Shown here: piece by piece, positions 1 through 8,351 of the stretch | Layout: the number at the start of each line of letters is the position of its first letter | How positions within the stretch are numbered: position 1 is the first letter of the stretch | Source of the DNA: Tolypothrix sp. PCC 7910 | Lineage (GTDB): Bacteria > Cyanobacteriota > Cyanobacteriia > Cyanobacteriales > Nostocaceae | Assembly (NCBI RefSeq): GCF_011769525.1 | Contig: NZ_CP050440.1 | Location: 248,001 to 312,000, forward strand | Reading direction: 5' to 3' | Length of the DNA stretch: 64,000 nt | The notes under the pieces: generated by a model | Database searches by the model: none | What the model was told of the DNA's origin: nothing | Seen by the model: only the letters and a program-made list of their open reading frames with translations | Translations under genes and position numbers: made by a program

Positions 1-1
1 T

Positions 2-1429
2 TTGCTGTCTGGATTTACTAAATGTCCTGGCTTGTTCTACGCCACCCCTGCTCAAGATGGTATACTATCCCGCATTAGAATACCTGGTGGGATTTTAAAT
101 AGTCAACAGTGTCAGGCGATCGCAGATATCGCTGATAAATATGGCCGTGGCTATGTCGATGTGACTAATCGTGCTAATTTGCAAGTGCGTGAAATCCATC
201 AGGGGATAAATTCTCTTGTGTTGCAGCATCTCCAAGCTTTAGGTTTAGGTTGTAGTAACACGACTGTAGATCAAATCCGTAATATTATGACCAGTCCAAC
301 GGCTGGGATTGATCCCCAGGAATTGATCGACACTCGTCCTTTTGTGACAGCTTGGGACAATTACATCACAGCCAATTCACAACTATCAGGACTATCTGCC
401 AAATTTAGTGTGTGCTTTGATGGTGGCGGAATAGTTTCGGTAAGCGATCGCGTTAATGATATCGTTTTTGCGGCTGTCTTAGTAAATGGTGAAGTTTACT
501 TCCGTCTGTGTTTGAGTGTTGGCGCAAAGGGTAACCCAGCCCAAGATACAGGAATTTTATTACCACCAGAGCAATGTTTACCCGTTTTGGCAGCTTTAGC
601 CGATATTTACCTAGCTCATCTAGATTCTACAAGTAAACATAAACTGCGTCTGCGAGAAGTATTGAACAATATAGGCTGTGAAAATTATCTGCAACAAGTT
701 CAGCAGCGTCTAGCCTTTCCTCTATCCTCCCCAAAAACCCAGAGATGGGAACCAAAATCGGAACCCCAGTTTCAACATATTGGCATTCATCCCCAACGTC
801 AGCCAGGTTTATTTTATATAGGAATTGTTTTACCCTTAGGTCGTCTAGAAACCAGACAATTATTAAGATTAGCGGAGTTAGCGGAAAAATACGGTAGCGG
901 TACTCTCAGGCTTACACCTTGGCAGAACATACTATTAACAGACATACCCCAACAATCGATAACTGATGTACAAAAAGAAATTGCTGCTTTGGAATTAGAT
1001 TATTCCATCAGCAATATCAACAGTACATTAGTTGCCTGTTCTGGTAGCAAAGGGTGCGCCTCCTCAGCTACCGACACCAGAGGCGATGCATTGACATTAG
1101 CAGAATATCTCAAAACTCGCGTATCCCTAGATAGTCCTGTAAATATCTACTTTAGCGGCTGTCCTAAATCCTGCGCCCAGCACAGCAAAAGTGATATTAC
1201 CCTACTCGGTGTCAGCATTGAGGAAGACAATCAAAAACTAGAAGGTTATCAAGTTTATGTAGGCGTTGATGACAACGAAGAAAAATTTGGTCGTGAATAT
1301 CAATTTGTAACTGTGGCAAAAATGCCCGCATTCATAGAAAAGATGCTGCTAGTATATAAAACCCAACGCCTCAACCTTGATGAGACTTTCAGGGAATTTG
1401 CCAATCGATGTCTGAAGGATGAAGTCTAA
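2..1429 (+). CDS. cobG: Precorrin-3B synthase CobG (5' end cut by window)
   Basis: Siroheme/4Fe-4S enzyme of the nitrite/sulfite reductase superfamily that oxidises precorrin-3A in the aerobic cobalamin pathway. Visible are two ferredoxin-like half-domains (CPGLFYATPAQDG near the start and a second QPGLFYIGI at about residue 270) and the cluster-binding cysteines in the order expected for the family: C346 and C352 (CSGSKGC), then C387 and C391 (CPKSC). The reading frame is open to the window edge and begins with TTG at base 2. The true start is probably a few codons upstream, so this is treated as 5' partial. It is first in a same-strand run with cobH and cobI. Confidence 0.9.
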   Translation: MLSGFTKCPGLFYATPAQDGILSRIRIPGGILNSQQCQAIADIADKYGRGYVDVTNRANLQVREIHQGINSLVLQHLQALGLGCSNTTVDQIRNIMTSPTAGIDPQELIDTRPFVTAWDNYITANSQLSGLSAKFSVCFDGGGIVSVSDRVNDIVFAAVLVNGEVYFRLCLSVGAKGNPAQDTGILLPPEQCLPVLAALADIYLAHLDSTSKHKLRLREVLNNIGCENYLQQVQQRLAFPLSSPKTQRWEPKSEPQFQHIGIHPQRQPGLFYIGIVLPLGRLETRQLLRLAELAEKYGSGTLRLTPWQNILLTDIPQQSITDVQKEIAALELDYSISNINSTLVACSGSKGCASSATDTRGDALTLAEYLKTRVSLDSPVNIYFSGCPKSCAQHSKSDITLLGVSIEEDNQKLEGYQVYVGVDDNEEKFGREYQFVTVAKMPAFIEKMLLVYKTQRLNLDETFREFANRCLKDEV

Positions 1430-1444
1430 AGTCAACAGTTAAAG

Positions 1445-1464
1445 AGACGCGATTAATCGCGTCT
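1445..1464. repeat. 20-bp perfect palindromic repeat, copy 1
   Basis: AGACGCGATTAATCGCGTCT is a perfect palindrome. Copies differing at one central base, or identical, lie at 13312-13331, 52179-52198 and 55623-55642. All four are between genes. It can form a 9-10 bp hairpin in RNA, here between cobG and cobH. Confidence 0.85.
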
Positions 1465-1529
1465 GTACTCAAAAATCCAATAAATTTCTTAATTTTGAAT
1501 TTTGAATTTTGAATTTTGAATTATCTATC

Positions 1530-2156
1530 ATGCCTGACTACATCCAAGATGCCAAGGAAATCTATCGTAATTCTTTCGCGATTATCCGGTCGGAAGCAAA
1601 TCTAGAAATATTGCCGCCAGATGTAGCAAAAGTTGCAGTACGTTTAATTCATGCCTGTGGAATGACGGATATTGTTACTGACTTGGGATATTCACCCACA
1701 GCAGCGCAGTCTGGACGGGCAGCTTTGGCTGATGGCGCACCGATACTCTGTGATTGCCGGATGGTGGCTGAAGGGATTACGAGGCGGCGATTACCTGTAA
1801 ATAACCAAGTTATTTGTACGCTTTACGATGCGGAAGTCCCAGAATTAGCTGAGAAAATGGGTACTACGAGATCAGCGGCAGCTTTAGAATTATGGCGATC
1901 GCATCTGGAAGGTGCAGTGGTAGCAATTGGCAATGCGCCCACTGCCTTATTCCGGTTGTTGGAAATGCTGGATGAGGGTTGCCCAAAACCTGCTGTGATA
2001 TTAGGTTTTCCCGTGGGGTTTGTGGGTGCAGCCGAGTCGAAAGCCGCACTAGCAGAAGATAGCCGCAACGTGCCATTTTTAACATTACATGGTCGGCGTG
2101 GCGGGAGTGCGATCGCCGCCGCAGCAGTTAACGCCTTAGCAACAGAGGAAGAATAA
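1530..2156 (+). CDS. cobH: Precorrin-8X methylmutase CobH
   Basis: Moves the C-11 methyl group to C-12, turning precorrin-8X into hydrogenobyrinic acid in corrin ring synthesis. The 208-residue length is normal for CobH/CbiC. The family's catalytic-type histidine is seen at H41 (LIHACGMTDI), and the conserved DGAPILCDCRMVAEGI and GFPVGFVGAAESKAAL segments are present. I chose ATG 1530 because the frame upstream of it runs through the AATTTTG tandem repeat, and MPDYIQDAKEIY is a typical N-terminus. It lies 100 bp after cobG and 3 bp before cobI. Confidence 0.93.
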   Translation: MPDYIQDAKEIYRNSFAIIRSEANLEILPPDVAKVAVRLIHACGMTDIVTDLGYSPTAAQSGRAALADGAPILCDCRMVAEGITRRRLPVNNQVICTLYDAEVPELAEKMGTTRSAAALELWRSHLEGAVVAIGNAPTALFRLLEMLDEGCPKPAVILGFPVGFVGAAESKAALAEDSRNVPFLTLHGRRGGSAIAAAAVNALATEEE

Positions 2157-2159
2157 TAT

Positions 2160-2864
2160 ATGTCAACTAAAGGTCGTCTTTATGGAATTGGCATAGGGCC
2201 TGGCGATCCAGAACTCTTGACCCTAAAAGCCCTAAGGCTGCTGCAAGCTGCACCTGTGGTGGCTTATCAATCGGCAACAGATAAAGAAAGTATTGCCAGA
2301 AAAATCATCGCGCCATATCTGCCAGGAAACCAAATCGAGGTACTTTATCACCTCCCCCGCGCTTTAGAGCCAGAAAAAGCCAAGGCCATTTACGATCAAG
2401 AAATTGCACCAATTGCGGCGCATTTAGCTGCTGGGCGGGATGTGGTAGTAGTTTGTGAAGGTGATCCGTTTTTCTACGGCTCATTTATGTATGTTTTCAC
2501 ACGGTTATCTGAGGAGTACGAAACCGAAGTTGTTCCTGGAGTCTCCTCACTCATGGCTTGTCCGGTAGCCTTGGGCGTACCTTTTACCTACTACAACGAT
2601 ATTCTTACCATTCTACCTGCACCCTTACCAGCAGAAGAATTGACTACACAACTACTAACAACCGATGCAGCAGCAATTATCAAGCTGGGTCGTCACTTTA
2701 CTAAAGTTCGCGATATTTTGCATCAATTAGGATTAGCATCGCGGGCGCTGTATATTGAACGGGCAACAATGGCACAGCAAAGAATCGTACCCTTAGATGA
2801 AGTTGATCCGGCAGAGGTGCCTTATTTTGCGATGATTATACTTCCAAGTAAGAGTCGATTATAG
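2160..2864 (+). CDS. cobI: Precorrin-2 C20-methyltransferase CobI/CbiL
   Basis: SAM-dependent tetrapyrrole methylase that methylates precorrin-2 at C-20 to give precorrin-3A, the substrate of CobG, so product and consumer are co-encoded. The glycine-rich GIGPGDPELLTLKAL motif (about residues 11-25) and the VVCEGDPFFYGSF motif (about 98-110) are typical of the class III methylase fold. At 234 residues it has the family's length. It starts 3 bp after the cobH stop and is clearly co-transcribed. No cobJ follows within the window; the run ends here. Confidence 0.93.
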   Translation: MSTKGRLYGIGIGPGDPELLTLKALRLLQAAPVVAYQSATDKESIARKIIAPYLPGNQIEVLYHLPRALEPEKAKAIYDQEIAPIAAHLAAGRDVVVVCEGDPFFYGSFMYVFTRLSEEYETEVVPGVSSLMACPVALGVPFTYYNDILTILPAPLPAEELTTQLLTTDAAAIIKLGRHFTKVRDILHQLGLASRALYIERATMAQQRIVPLDEVDPAEVPYFAMIILPSKSRL

Positions 2865-3186
2865 GTAGAGAAGAATCCTGACATGGGAAGGTTTCCCGAG
2901 TTGTAGCAACTGCCATCAAAGCACTGTAGTCTATGTAAGAGAAAAGAAAAAAATGTGAGGCAGGATGAGCTTAATCTTAAGTAGTTCTACTTGTTTCCAT
3001 ATCATGGCTAATTAACCAACCATCTACAGGATGCAAAAAATTGGCTTATATGTCATCCTAGAGAACGAGAGTTAATTCGGTGAGTATTTTTGTTGTTAGT
3101 ATTGACAGGCTTTTCCCTTTTGGTATTTACAGATTTTTCTCCGAAATTTACATCTCAACGAATGCGATAATTTTGGAGATCATCTA
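2865..3186 (+). other. 322-bp leader/intergenic region before rbp
   Basis: No convincing ORF. It holds a short inverted repeat (AGGATG at about 3031 with CATCCT at about 3055) and AT-rich DNA leading to the rbp start. Long 5' untranslated regions that take part in cold control are known for rbpA1-type genes in Anabaena. That this stretch is such a leader is inference. No cobalamin riboswitch consensus was found. Confidence 0.4.
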
Positions 3187-3492
3187 ATGTCGATTTATAT
3201 AGGCAACCTCTCTTACGAAGTTACCCAAGATGCCTTAAGCGCCGTTTTTGCAGAATATGGCACTGTAAAGCGTGTTCAACTACCTACAGACCGTGAAACA
3301 GGACGACCACGTGGTTTCGGATTTGTGGAAATGGGTAGTGACGCTGAAGAAGCCGCTGCAATTGAAGCCCTTGATGGCGCTGAATGGATGGGTCGTGACC
3401 TTAAAGTTAACAAAGCTAAACCCAGGGAAGACAGAGGTGGTTCTTCTGGTGGTAACCGAGGTGGATATGGTGGATCTCGTAACCGCTACTAA
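3187..3492 (+). CDS. rbp: RRM-type RNA-binding protein (Rbp)
   Basis: A 101-residue single-RRM protein. RNP2 (IYIGNL, residues 3-8) and RNP1 (RGFGFVEM, about residues 42-49) are intact. The C-terminal tail (about residues 82-101) is rich in Gly, Arg, Ser and Tyr, as in the cold-inducible glycine-tailed Rbp class of cyanobacteria. It probably binds single-stranded RNA in the cytoplasm and influences transcript stability or localisation. It lies 130 bp upstream of rpsU, the arrangement known for rbpA1-rpsU in Anabaena, which supports the assignment. Which rbp paralogue it is cannot be told from the sequence alone. Confidence 0.93.
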   Translation: MSIYIGNLSYEVTQDALSAVFAEYGTVKRVQLPTDRETGRPRGFGFVEMGSDAEEAAAIEALDGAEWMGRDLKVNKAKPREDRGGSSGGNRGGYGGSRNRY

Positions 3493-3622
3493 GCTTTGAA
3501 GCGCTGAAATTTTACCAGCAAATTTTCAGGTTAGATAATAGAGTGTACTTTTTTTACACTTTAGTCAACTGAACAATTGATCAGTATAAACAGTTAATTA
3601 AGCTAGTTTAGCAGGAGAGATA

Positions 3623-3811
3623 ATGACCCAAGTAGTAGTGGGTGAGAATGAACACATTGAATCAGCCTTACGCCGATTTAAGCGAGAAGTTTCTAAGGCG
3701 GGAATTTTTCCCGATATGAAGAAGCATCGTCACTTTGAAACGCCTTTGGAAAAACGCAAGCGTAAAGAAGTCGCTAAACACAGGCAAGGCAAGAGACGTT
3801 TTAGTCACTAA
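3623..3811 (+). CDS. rpsU: 30S ribosomal protein S21
   Basis: A 62-residue basic protein with the S21 pattern: N-terminal [20 protein letters not shown] and a Lys/Arg-rich C-terminus ([17 protein letters not shown]). S21 sits near the anti-Shine-Dalgarno end of 16S rRNA and helps base-pairing at initiation. AGGAG at 3612-3616 precedes ATG 3623. Its place behind rbp suggests co-expression with the RNA-binding protein. An inverted repeat follows at 3828-3864. Confidence 0.95.
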   Translation: MTQVVVGENEHIESALRRFKREVSKAGIFPDMKKHRHFETPLEKRKRKEVAKHRQGKRRFSH

Positions 3812-3827
3812 TTTGTAATTTTTAAGC

Positions 3828-3864
3828 CGTAATTCGTAATTAAAATCCATAATTACGAATTACG
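3828..3864. terminator. Inverted repeat between convergent rpsU and aldo/keto reductase
   Basis: Perfect 14-bp arms (CGTAATTCGTAATT at 3828-3841 and its complement at 3851-3864) with a 9-nt loop, lying between two convergent genes. It could stop transcription from either side. It has no long T-tract and is built from the AATTACG repeat common between genes here, so a terminator role is inferred. Confidence 0.5.
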
Positions 3865-3909
3865 TTGACAATTTTGAGTAAAAACCTTGGATACTTCCCA
3901 TCAATAGTT

Positions 3910-4713
3910 TTAAATCCATTGGGTATCAAATGCATCTTGCCCATTACCGTAAATCAAGTCACCGTATTCTTGCCATTGGGCTATTTCTTGATTTGACAGT
4001 TGAGGTGAGTGCAAAACAGCAAGATTTTCTTCTAATTCCTGCCTGGTTTTTGGGGCAGTAAGTGCCAGACGCACTGCTGAATTATTTAGGGCATAACGGT
4101 AACAATCTGCTGCCGTTGGTAGCTTACCATGCCAGTGAGGATGGCCTTTGAGTAGCGTTCCCCAACGAGTACAAGTGAATGCTACCAGGGGAACATTAGC
4201 TCTTTTAGCTTCTGGTAAAACGTTGGCTTCAACCTTACGATGGGCCATGTTATAGCGGTGCATCAACACATCACACCGATGATGCTCGATCATTTCTAAA
4301 GCAATAGCTCGGTTATGTGTGGTGACTCCTACATAGCGCACAACTCCAGAGTCTTTCCACAAACGAAGTTCATCCAGTAGTACCTGAACCTGTTTCATGT
4401 CGTCAGCAGGGGAGACATATTCCAGAAAAAATATGTCCACGCGATCGCTATTTAAACAATGGCGGACAGAATCAAAGTAATTGCGTAAAGATTGTAGATC
4501 CCGGCTTTCGCTCCCCGTCGCCACCAATACCTGCTCACGGTTTCTTGCCAATAGAGATTTTAAGCCACCTAAAAAGTTTTTTGATTCTAGATTGTAAAAG
4601 AAAAAGTAATTGATTCCCGCTGTAAATGCCAACGAAATAGTGGCATCATCTATCGATTGCCCTGCTAGACCAAGAATGCTGGCAGGCTGTCCCTGTATTG
4701 TTACTAACTCCAC
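3910..4713 (-). CDS. Aldo/keto reductase family protein
   Basis: 267-residue protein related to the NADPH-dependent aldo/keto reductase TIM barrel. Family-like segments include ILGLAGQSIDDATISLAFTA near the N-terminus, DRVDIFFLEYV (about residue 91), and a VRYVGVTTHNRAIALEMIEH segment (about 124-143). It is shorter than typical reductases (about 300-330), and the usual catalytic Asp-Tyr-Lys-His set is not obvious: the N-terminal barrel strands look degenerate, with YFFFYN where a catalytic Tyr context is expected. It may be a divergent or non-canonical member. Substrate unknown. Convergent with rpsU. Confidence 0.7.
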   Translation of the reverse strand: MELVTIQGQPASILGLAGQSIDDATISLAFTAGINYFFFYNLESKNFLGGLKSLLARNREQVLVATGSESRDLQSLRNYFDSVRHCLNSDRVDIFFLEYVSPADDMKQVQVLLDELRLWKDSGVVRYVGVTTHNRAIALEMIEHHRCDVLMHRYNMAHRKVEANVLPEAKRANVPLVAFTCTRWGTLLKGHPHWHGKLPTAADCYRYALNNSAVRLALTAPKTRQELEENLAVLHSPQLSNQEIAQWQEYGDLIYGNGQDAFDTQWI

Positions 4714-4784
4714 AGTTCACAATCCCAATTCTTACTTTCAGTACACAACCAGACTAGGATAGAATTGCAGCGCTTGGGAACATA

Positions 4785-4991
4785 ATGGCAGATAAAATCA
4801 CAGCGGTATTTGATGGCAGAGTATTCTATCCCATTGAACCGATCGCATTACCAAACAATACTCGTGTGCGGTTGAGTATCGAAATTTTACCGCCTGAGAA
4901 GCAGGAAAGTGTATCATTCTTGCAGACCGCGCGATCGCTGAATCTTTCAGGGCCGGCTGATTGGTCTACCAACATTGACAAATATTTATAG
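4785..4991 (+). CDS. Antitoxin-like protein (AF2212/DUF104-like)
   Basis: A 68-residue protein whose first half, ITAVFDGRVFYPIEPIALPN followed by TRVRLSIEI, matches the pattern of small beta-rich AF2212-like antitoxins (x-A-x-Y/F-D/E-x-G-V-x-x-P-x-x-P-L-x-L-P-x-x-x-x-V). It ends 15 bp before a PIN-domain gene on the same strand, the usual order for an antitoxin-toxin operon. The C-terminal half (LQTARSLNLSGPADWSTNI) would be the toxin-contacting region. The role as antitoxin is inferred from family likeness and neighbour. Confidence 0.75.
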   Translation: MADKITAVFDGRVFYPIEPIALPNNTRVRLSIEILPPEKQESVSFLQTARSLNLSGPADWSTNIDKYL

Positions 4992-5006
4992 GGTTCAGAA
5001 ATTCAG

Positions 5007-5435
5007 ATGAGGTCGGAAGTCTTTCTTGATACAACATTTGCGATCGCCTTGTCTGCACCGCAAGATAAATTACATAGACGTGCTGTGCATTTAGCAGAAA
5101 TTTTAGAAACTGCTGGTACACGCTTGGTAACAACTCAAGCTGTGATGTTAGAAATCGGTAATCTCCTATGCAAACAGCCATTACGTCATGGAGCCGTCAC
5201 CTTATTAAATGCCCTAGCCGCAGACTCTAAAGTCGCAATTGTACCTTTATCTCCCGAACTCTACGACAGAGCTTTTCAACTATATTGCGATCGCTCTGAA
5301 AAAGAATGGAGCTTTGTTGATTGCGTATCTTTTATTGTCATGCAATACGGCGGAATTACTGAAGCCTTAACCGCCAACGAACATTTTCAGCAAGCCGGAT
5401 TCCGAGCTTTATTACGGGAAGAAATGGGAGATTGA
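5007..5435 (+). CDS. PIN-domain toxin (VapC-like ribonuclease)
   Basis: 142-residue PIN domain. Acidic metal-binding residues are visible in FLDTTF (D8), MLEIGN (about E50) and SFVDCVSF (about D110). The last conserved site, usually T-x-D-x-H-F, reads TANEHF here, so Asn replaces the common Asp. Such enzymes cut RNA with Mg2+ and are held inactive by the upstream antitoxin. It starts 15 bp after the antitoxin stop, so co-transcription is likely. The odd fourth position leaves open whether the nuclease is fully active. Confidence 0.8.
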   Translation: MRSEVFLDTTFAIALSAPQDKLHRRAVHLAEILETAGTRLVTTQAVMLEIGNLLCKQPLRHGAVTLLNALAADSKVAIVPLSPELYDRAFQLYCDRSEKEWSFVDCVSFIVMQYGGITEALTANEHFQQAGFRALLREEMGD

Positions 5436-5481
5436 GGGAGATGAGGAGACAAGGAGACAACGAGAAATAACAAACACCAAT

Positions 5482-5515
5482 TACCAATGCCCAATGCCCA
5501 ATGCCCCATGCCCAA
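5482..5515. repeat. Short tandem heptamer-type repeat (CCAATGC family)
   Basis: Degenerate repeats of CCCAATG with variants between the PIN gene and the NDH-2 gene. This is the STRR type of repeat typical of heterocystous cyanobacteria. Confidence 0.7.
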
Positions 5516-5641
5516 AATTGTATATTTCCTCACTTTAAGCATTTTTTAATCTGTGCCTAGCGAACAGAAAGGTTTTTGCCAAGTTTGTTACAAACTTATT
5601 AAGAATAGTTACAGCAGTCGTAACACTAGGAAATATTTCTT

Positions 5642-7003
5642 ATGGCAAATTCGCTTGACAATAAGCCACCACATGAAGTAGTTATCGTTGGCGGTGGTTT
5701 TGGGGGACTGTACGCGGCAAAAGCACTTGCCAAGGCTTCGGTGAACGTTACACTCATTGATAAGCGGAACTTTCATTTGTTTCAACCACTGCTGTACCAA
5801 GTGGCTACGGGTACTTTGTCACCTGCTGATATTTCCTCACCGTTGCGATCGGTGTTGAGTAAAAGCAAAAATACACAAGTATTGTTGGGATCTGTTGATG
5901 ATATCGATCCTCAAGCTCAGAAAGTTTTGGTAGATGGTGAAGCAATACCCTACGATACGTTAATTGTGGCTACTGGTGCGAAGCATTCCTATTTTGGTAA
6001 GGATGACTGGGAAGAATTTGCGCCTGGGTTAAAAACAGTCGAAGATGCAGTAGAAATGCGTCGCCGGATTTTTAAAGCTTTTGAAGCCGCCGAAAGAGAA
6101 CCTGATCCCGTCAAACGCCGTGCTTGGTTAACTTTCGTGATTGTCGGTGGTGGCCCTACAGGAGTAGAATTAGCAGGTGCGATCGCAGAGTTAGCATACA
6201 AAACTCTCAAAGAAGATTTTCGTAAAATCGACACGTCAGAAACCCGAATTTTACTATTAGAAGGTTTGGATCGCATCCTCCCACCTTTTGCACCAGAATT
6301 ATCCCAAACAGCAGAAAAATCTCTTAAAGAATTAGGTGTAATTGTTCAAACAAAAACTTTGGTAACTAATATTGAAAATGATATTGTTACCATCAAACAA
6401 GGCGATGACATCAGAGAAATTGCTTCCAAAACTATATTATGGGCAGCAGGTGTCAAAGCATCACCAATGGGTAAAGTTTTAGCAGAACGCACAGGTGTAG
6501 AACTTGATCGTGCAGGTAGGGTGATTGTTGAACCAGACTTAAGCCTTAAAGGATATGACAATATTTTTGTTGTTGGTGATTTAGCCAATTTCTCCCATCA
6601 GGATGGTAAACCTTTACCTGGTGTTGCACCAGTAGCCAAGCAAGAAGGAGAATATGTTGCTAAATTAATTGAACAACGACTTCAAGGTAATACTTTGCCA
6701 CAATTTAATTACAATCATCAAGGTAGTTTAGCTATCATTGGACAAAATACTGCTGTTGTAGATTTAGGTTTTACCAAGCTTAGAGGTTTCTTTGCATGGC
6801 TATTTTGGCTAGTTGTACATATATACTTTTTAATTGAGTTTGACAACAAACTAATAGTCATGATTCAGTGGGCATGGAATTACATTACCCAAAATCGCAG
6901 AGCCAGATTGATTACAGGTGCAGAATCATTAATCACAACAAAATTTGGCGATCAACCTACTTATTATTCTTCAGACAAAATTAGAGATACAGTCAAGGTG
7001 TAA
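5642..7003 (+). CDS. ndb: Type II NADH dehydrogenase (NDH-2)
   Basis: 453-residue FAD enzyme passing electrons from NAD(P)H to quinone without pumping protons. An FAD dinucleotide fold is seen at about residues 13-40 (VVIVGGGFGGLYAAKALA), an NAD(P)H fold at about 163-185 (VIVGGGPTGVELAGAIAELA), and the second FAD contact at about 301-325 (NIFVVGDLANF). A hydrophobic segment near residue 380-405 (FFAWLFWLVVHIYFLIEF) fits membrane attachment. The length is normal for Ndb-type enzymes. It is monocistronic by spacing. In cyanobacteria these enzymes are thought to sense or adjust the quinone redox state. Confidence 0.92.
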   Translation: MANSLDNKPPHEVVIVGGGFGGLYAAKALAKASVNVTLIDKRNFHLFQPLLYQVATGTLSPADISSPLRSVLSKSKNTQVLLGSVDDIDPQAQKVLVDGEAIPYDTLIVATGAKHSYFGKDDWEEFAPGLKTVEDAVEMRRRIFKAFEAAEREPDPVKRRAWLTFVIVGGGPTGVELAGAIAELAYKTLKEDFRKIDTSETRILLLEGLDRILPPFAPELSQTAEKSLKELGVIVQTKTLVTNIENDIVTIKQGDDIREIASKTILWAAGVKASPMGKVLAERTGVELDRAGRVIVEPDLSLKGYDNIFVVGDLANFSHQDGKPLPGVAPVAKQEGEYVAKLIEQRLQGNTLPQFNYNHQGSLAIIGQNTAVVDLGFTKLRGFFAWLFWLVVHIYFLIEFDNKLIVMIQWAWNYITQNRRARLITGAESLITTKFGDQPTYYSSDKIRDTVKV

Positions 7004-7089
7004 AAATTCTCTCCAAACAGTAGGGTGTGTGATGCCACAATAGCTGGCTTCAAAAGCGTCGATTTCCATCTTCAGGTATCACGCACCAT

Positions 7090-7160
7090 CATATAGGAAT
7101 CCAATTTGATTTTTGAAATTCATGTAGGGTGCGCTACGCTGACGCTAACGCACCCTACTA
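7090..7160. repeat. Dispersed repeat with TGCGTTAGC-type inverted repeat, copy 1
   Basis: Contains TTTGATTTTTGAAATTCATG followed by GTAGGGTGCG and an inverted repeat of the GTGCG...CGCAC kind. Close relatives lie at 36729-36780 (+) and 39230-39306 (-), with a short fragment near 41310. It sits between convergent genes. Confidence 0.65.
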
Positions 7161-7214
7161 AATACAACAAAGCTATCAGAATTGTACAAATGACGAATGA
7201 CTAATGACTGACGA

Positions 7215-8345
7215 CTAATTATTAATAGGTAAATTCACAATAAATGTTGTGCCAATTCCTGGTTTACTAGCAAAGGAAATGTTACCGCCATGTAAATCTA
7301 CATAATACTTCACAATAGCTAGACCTAACCCATTGCCAGGAATCTTCCCTACATTACTAGCTCTATGAAAAGAATTAAATAAATTTTCTTGATCTGCTAC
7401 AGGAATGCCAATACCTTCATCTTGGATGCGGAAAATAACTTCTCCAGGTACGTAAAACACATCAAAGCGAACGTTACCACCTACAGGTGAGTATTTGACA
7501 GCATTTGCCAGCAGATTACTCAGAATATGGTATACCATTTTCCCATCTAATTTAATTAGATGGGAAGTTTGTACAGTGGAATTATTTTCTAGATTTGCCA
7601 AACTACCGTGGACAGTAAATATAATTTTGTGATTTTCGCTAACACTGAGTTGTATATCTTGTAATAAATCTTGGCAGAATTTTTCTAAATCTAATGGCGT
7701 TGGATTAAATTGTAATTTTTCGTTTTCATCTTTGCTCATCAATAAAACATCAGCCAATAAATTATCCAAGTGTTTTACAGATTTTTGAATATGGCTAAGA
7801 TATTCATCTCTTTTTTCCTCATTAAACTGCAGGTCGTAATTTGATAATAATTCAGTACAAGTTAAAATATTATTTAAAGGATTACGAAACTCATGACTAA
7901 CCATTGAAACAAATTTGTTTTTAATGGCTCTATTTTCTTTCTCTTTTTCTAATGCTTCCCGCATCACCACTTCTATTTGATGCTTGTTTAAAGCAATTTC
8001 AATGGTAGTAATTAATTGAGTTTCTTCAAAAGGTTTAAGTATATAACCAAATGGTTGTGTAGTTTTGGCTTTTTGTAAATGAGTTTGGTCTGAATAAGCA
8101 GTTAGATAAATAACTGGAATATTAAAAAGATGACCAATTTCGGCAGCAGCTTCTATGCCGCTCATATCACCTTTAAGCATAACATCCATTAAAATCAAAT
8201 CTGGACGAATTTCTCCAGCTTTTTCAACAGCTTGTCTGCCATAAGCGGCAATCTCTGGGACAATATATCCAGCTTTCTCCAGACAACTTTTAATGTCAAA
8301 AGCAATAATTATTTCATCTTCAACTACCAATATTTTTTCTCGCAT
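7215..8345 (-). CDS. Response regulator-histidine kinase hybrid (REC-HisKA-HATPase)
   Basis: 376-residue soluble signalling protein. An N-terminal receiver domain (about 1-122) has phospho-acceptor D54 in DLILMDVML, acidic E9/D10 and K104. A short linker leads to HisKA with H151 (VSMVSHEFRNP) and an HATPase domain with an NGLGLAIVKYYVDLHGG G2 box near residue 340. The receiver-first order means phosphate from another kinase may control its own kinase activity. It starts 6 nt downstream of the CBS-PAS-GAF kinase gene on the same strand, so that kinase is the obvious partner. No membrane segment and no DNA-binding output domain are present. Confidence 0.92.
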   Translation of the reverse strand: MREKILVVEDEIIIAFDIKSCLEKAGYIVPEIAAYGRQAVEKAGEIRPDLILMDVMLKGDMSGIEAAAEIGHLFNIPVIYLTAYSDQTHLQKAKTTQPFGYILKPFEETQLITTIEIALNKHQIEVVMREALEKEKENRAIKNKFVSMVSHEFRNPLNNILTCTELLSNYDLQFNEEKRDEYLSHIQKSVKHLDNLLADVLLMSKDENEKLQFNPTPLDLEKFCQDLLQDIQLSVSENHKIIFTVHGSLANLENNSTVQTSHLIKLDGKMVYHILSNLLANAVKYSPVGGNVRFDVFYVPGEVIFRIQDEGIGIPVADQENLFNSFHRASNVGKIPGNGLGLAIVKYYVDLHGGNISFASKPGIGTTFIVNLPINN

Positions 8346-8351
8346 AAATTC

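Noticed and set aside
2865-3186. Cobalamin riboswitch near the cob genes
   Set aside because: No B12-box (GCCACTG) or matching helices; it also lies after, not before, the cob genes.
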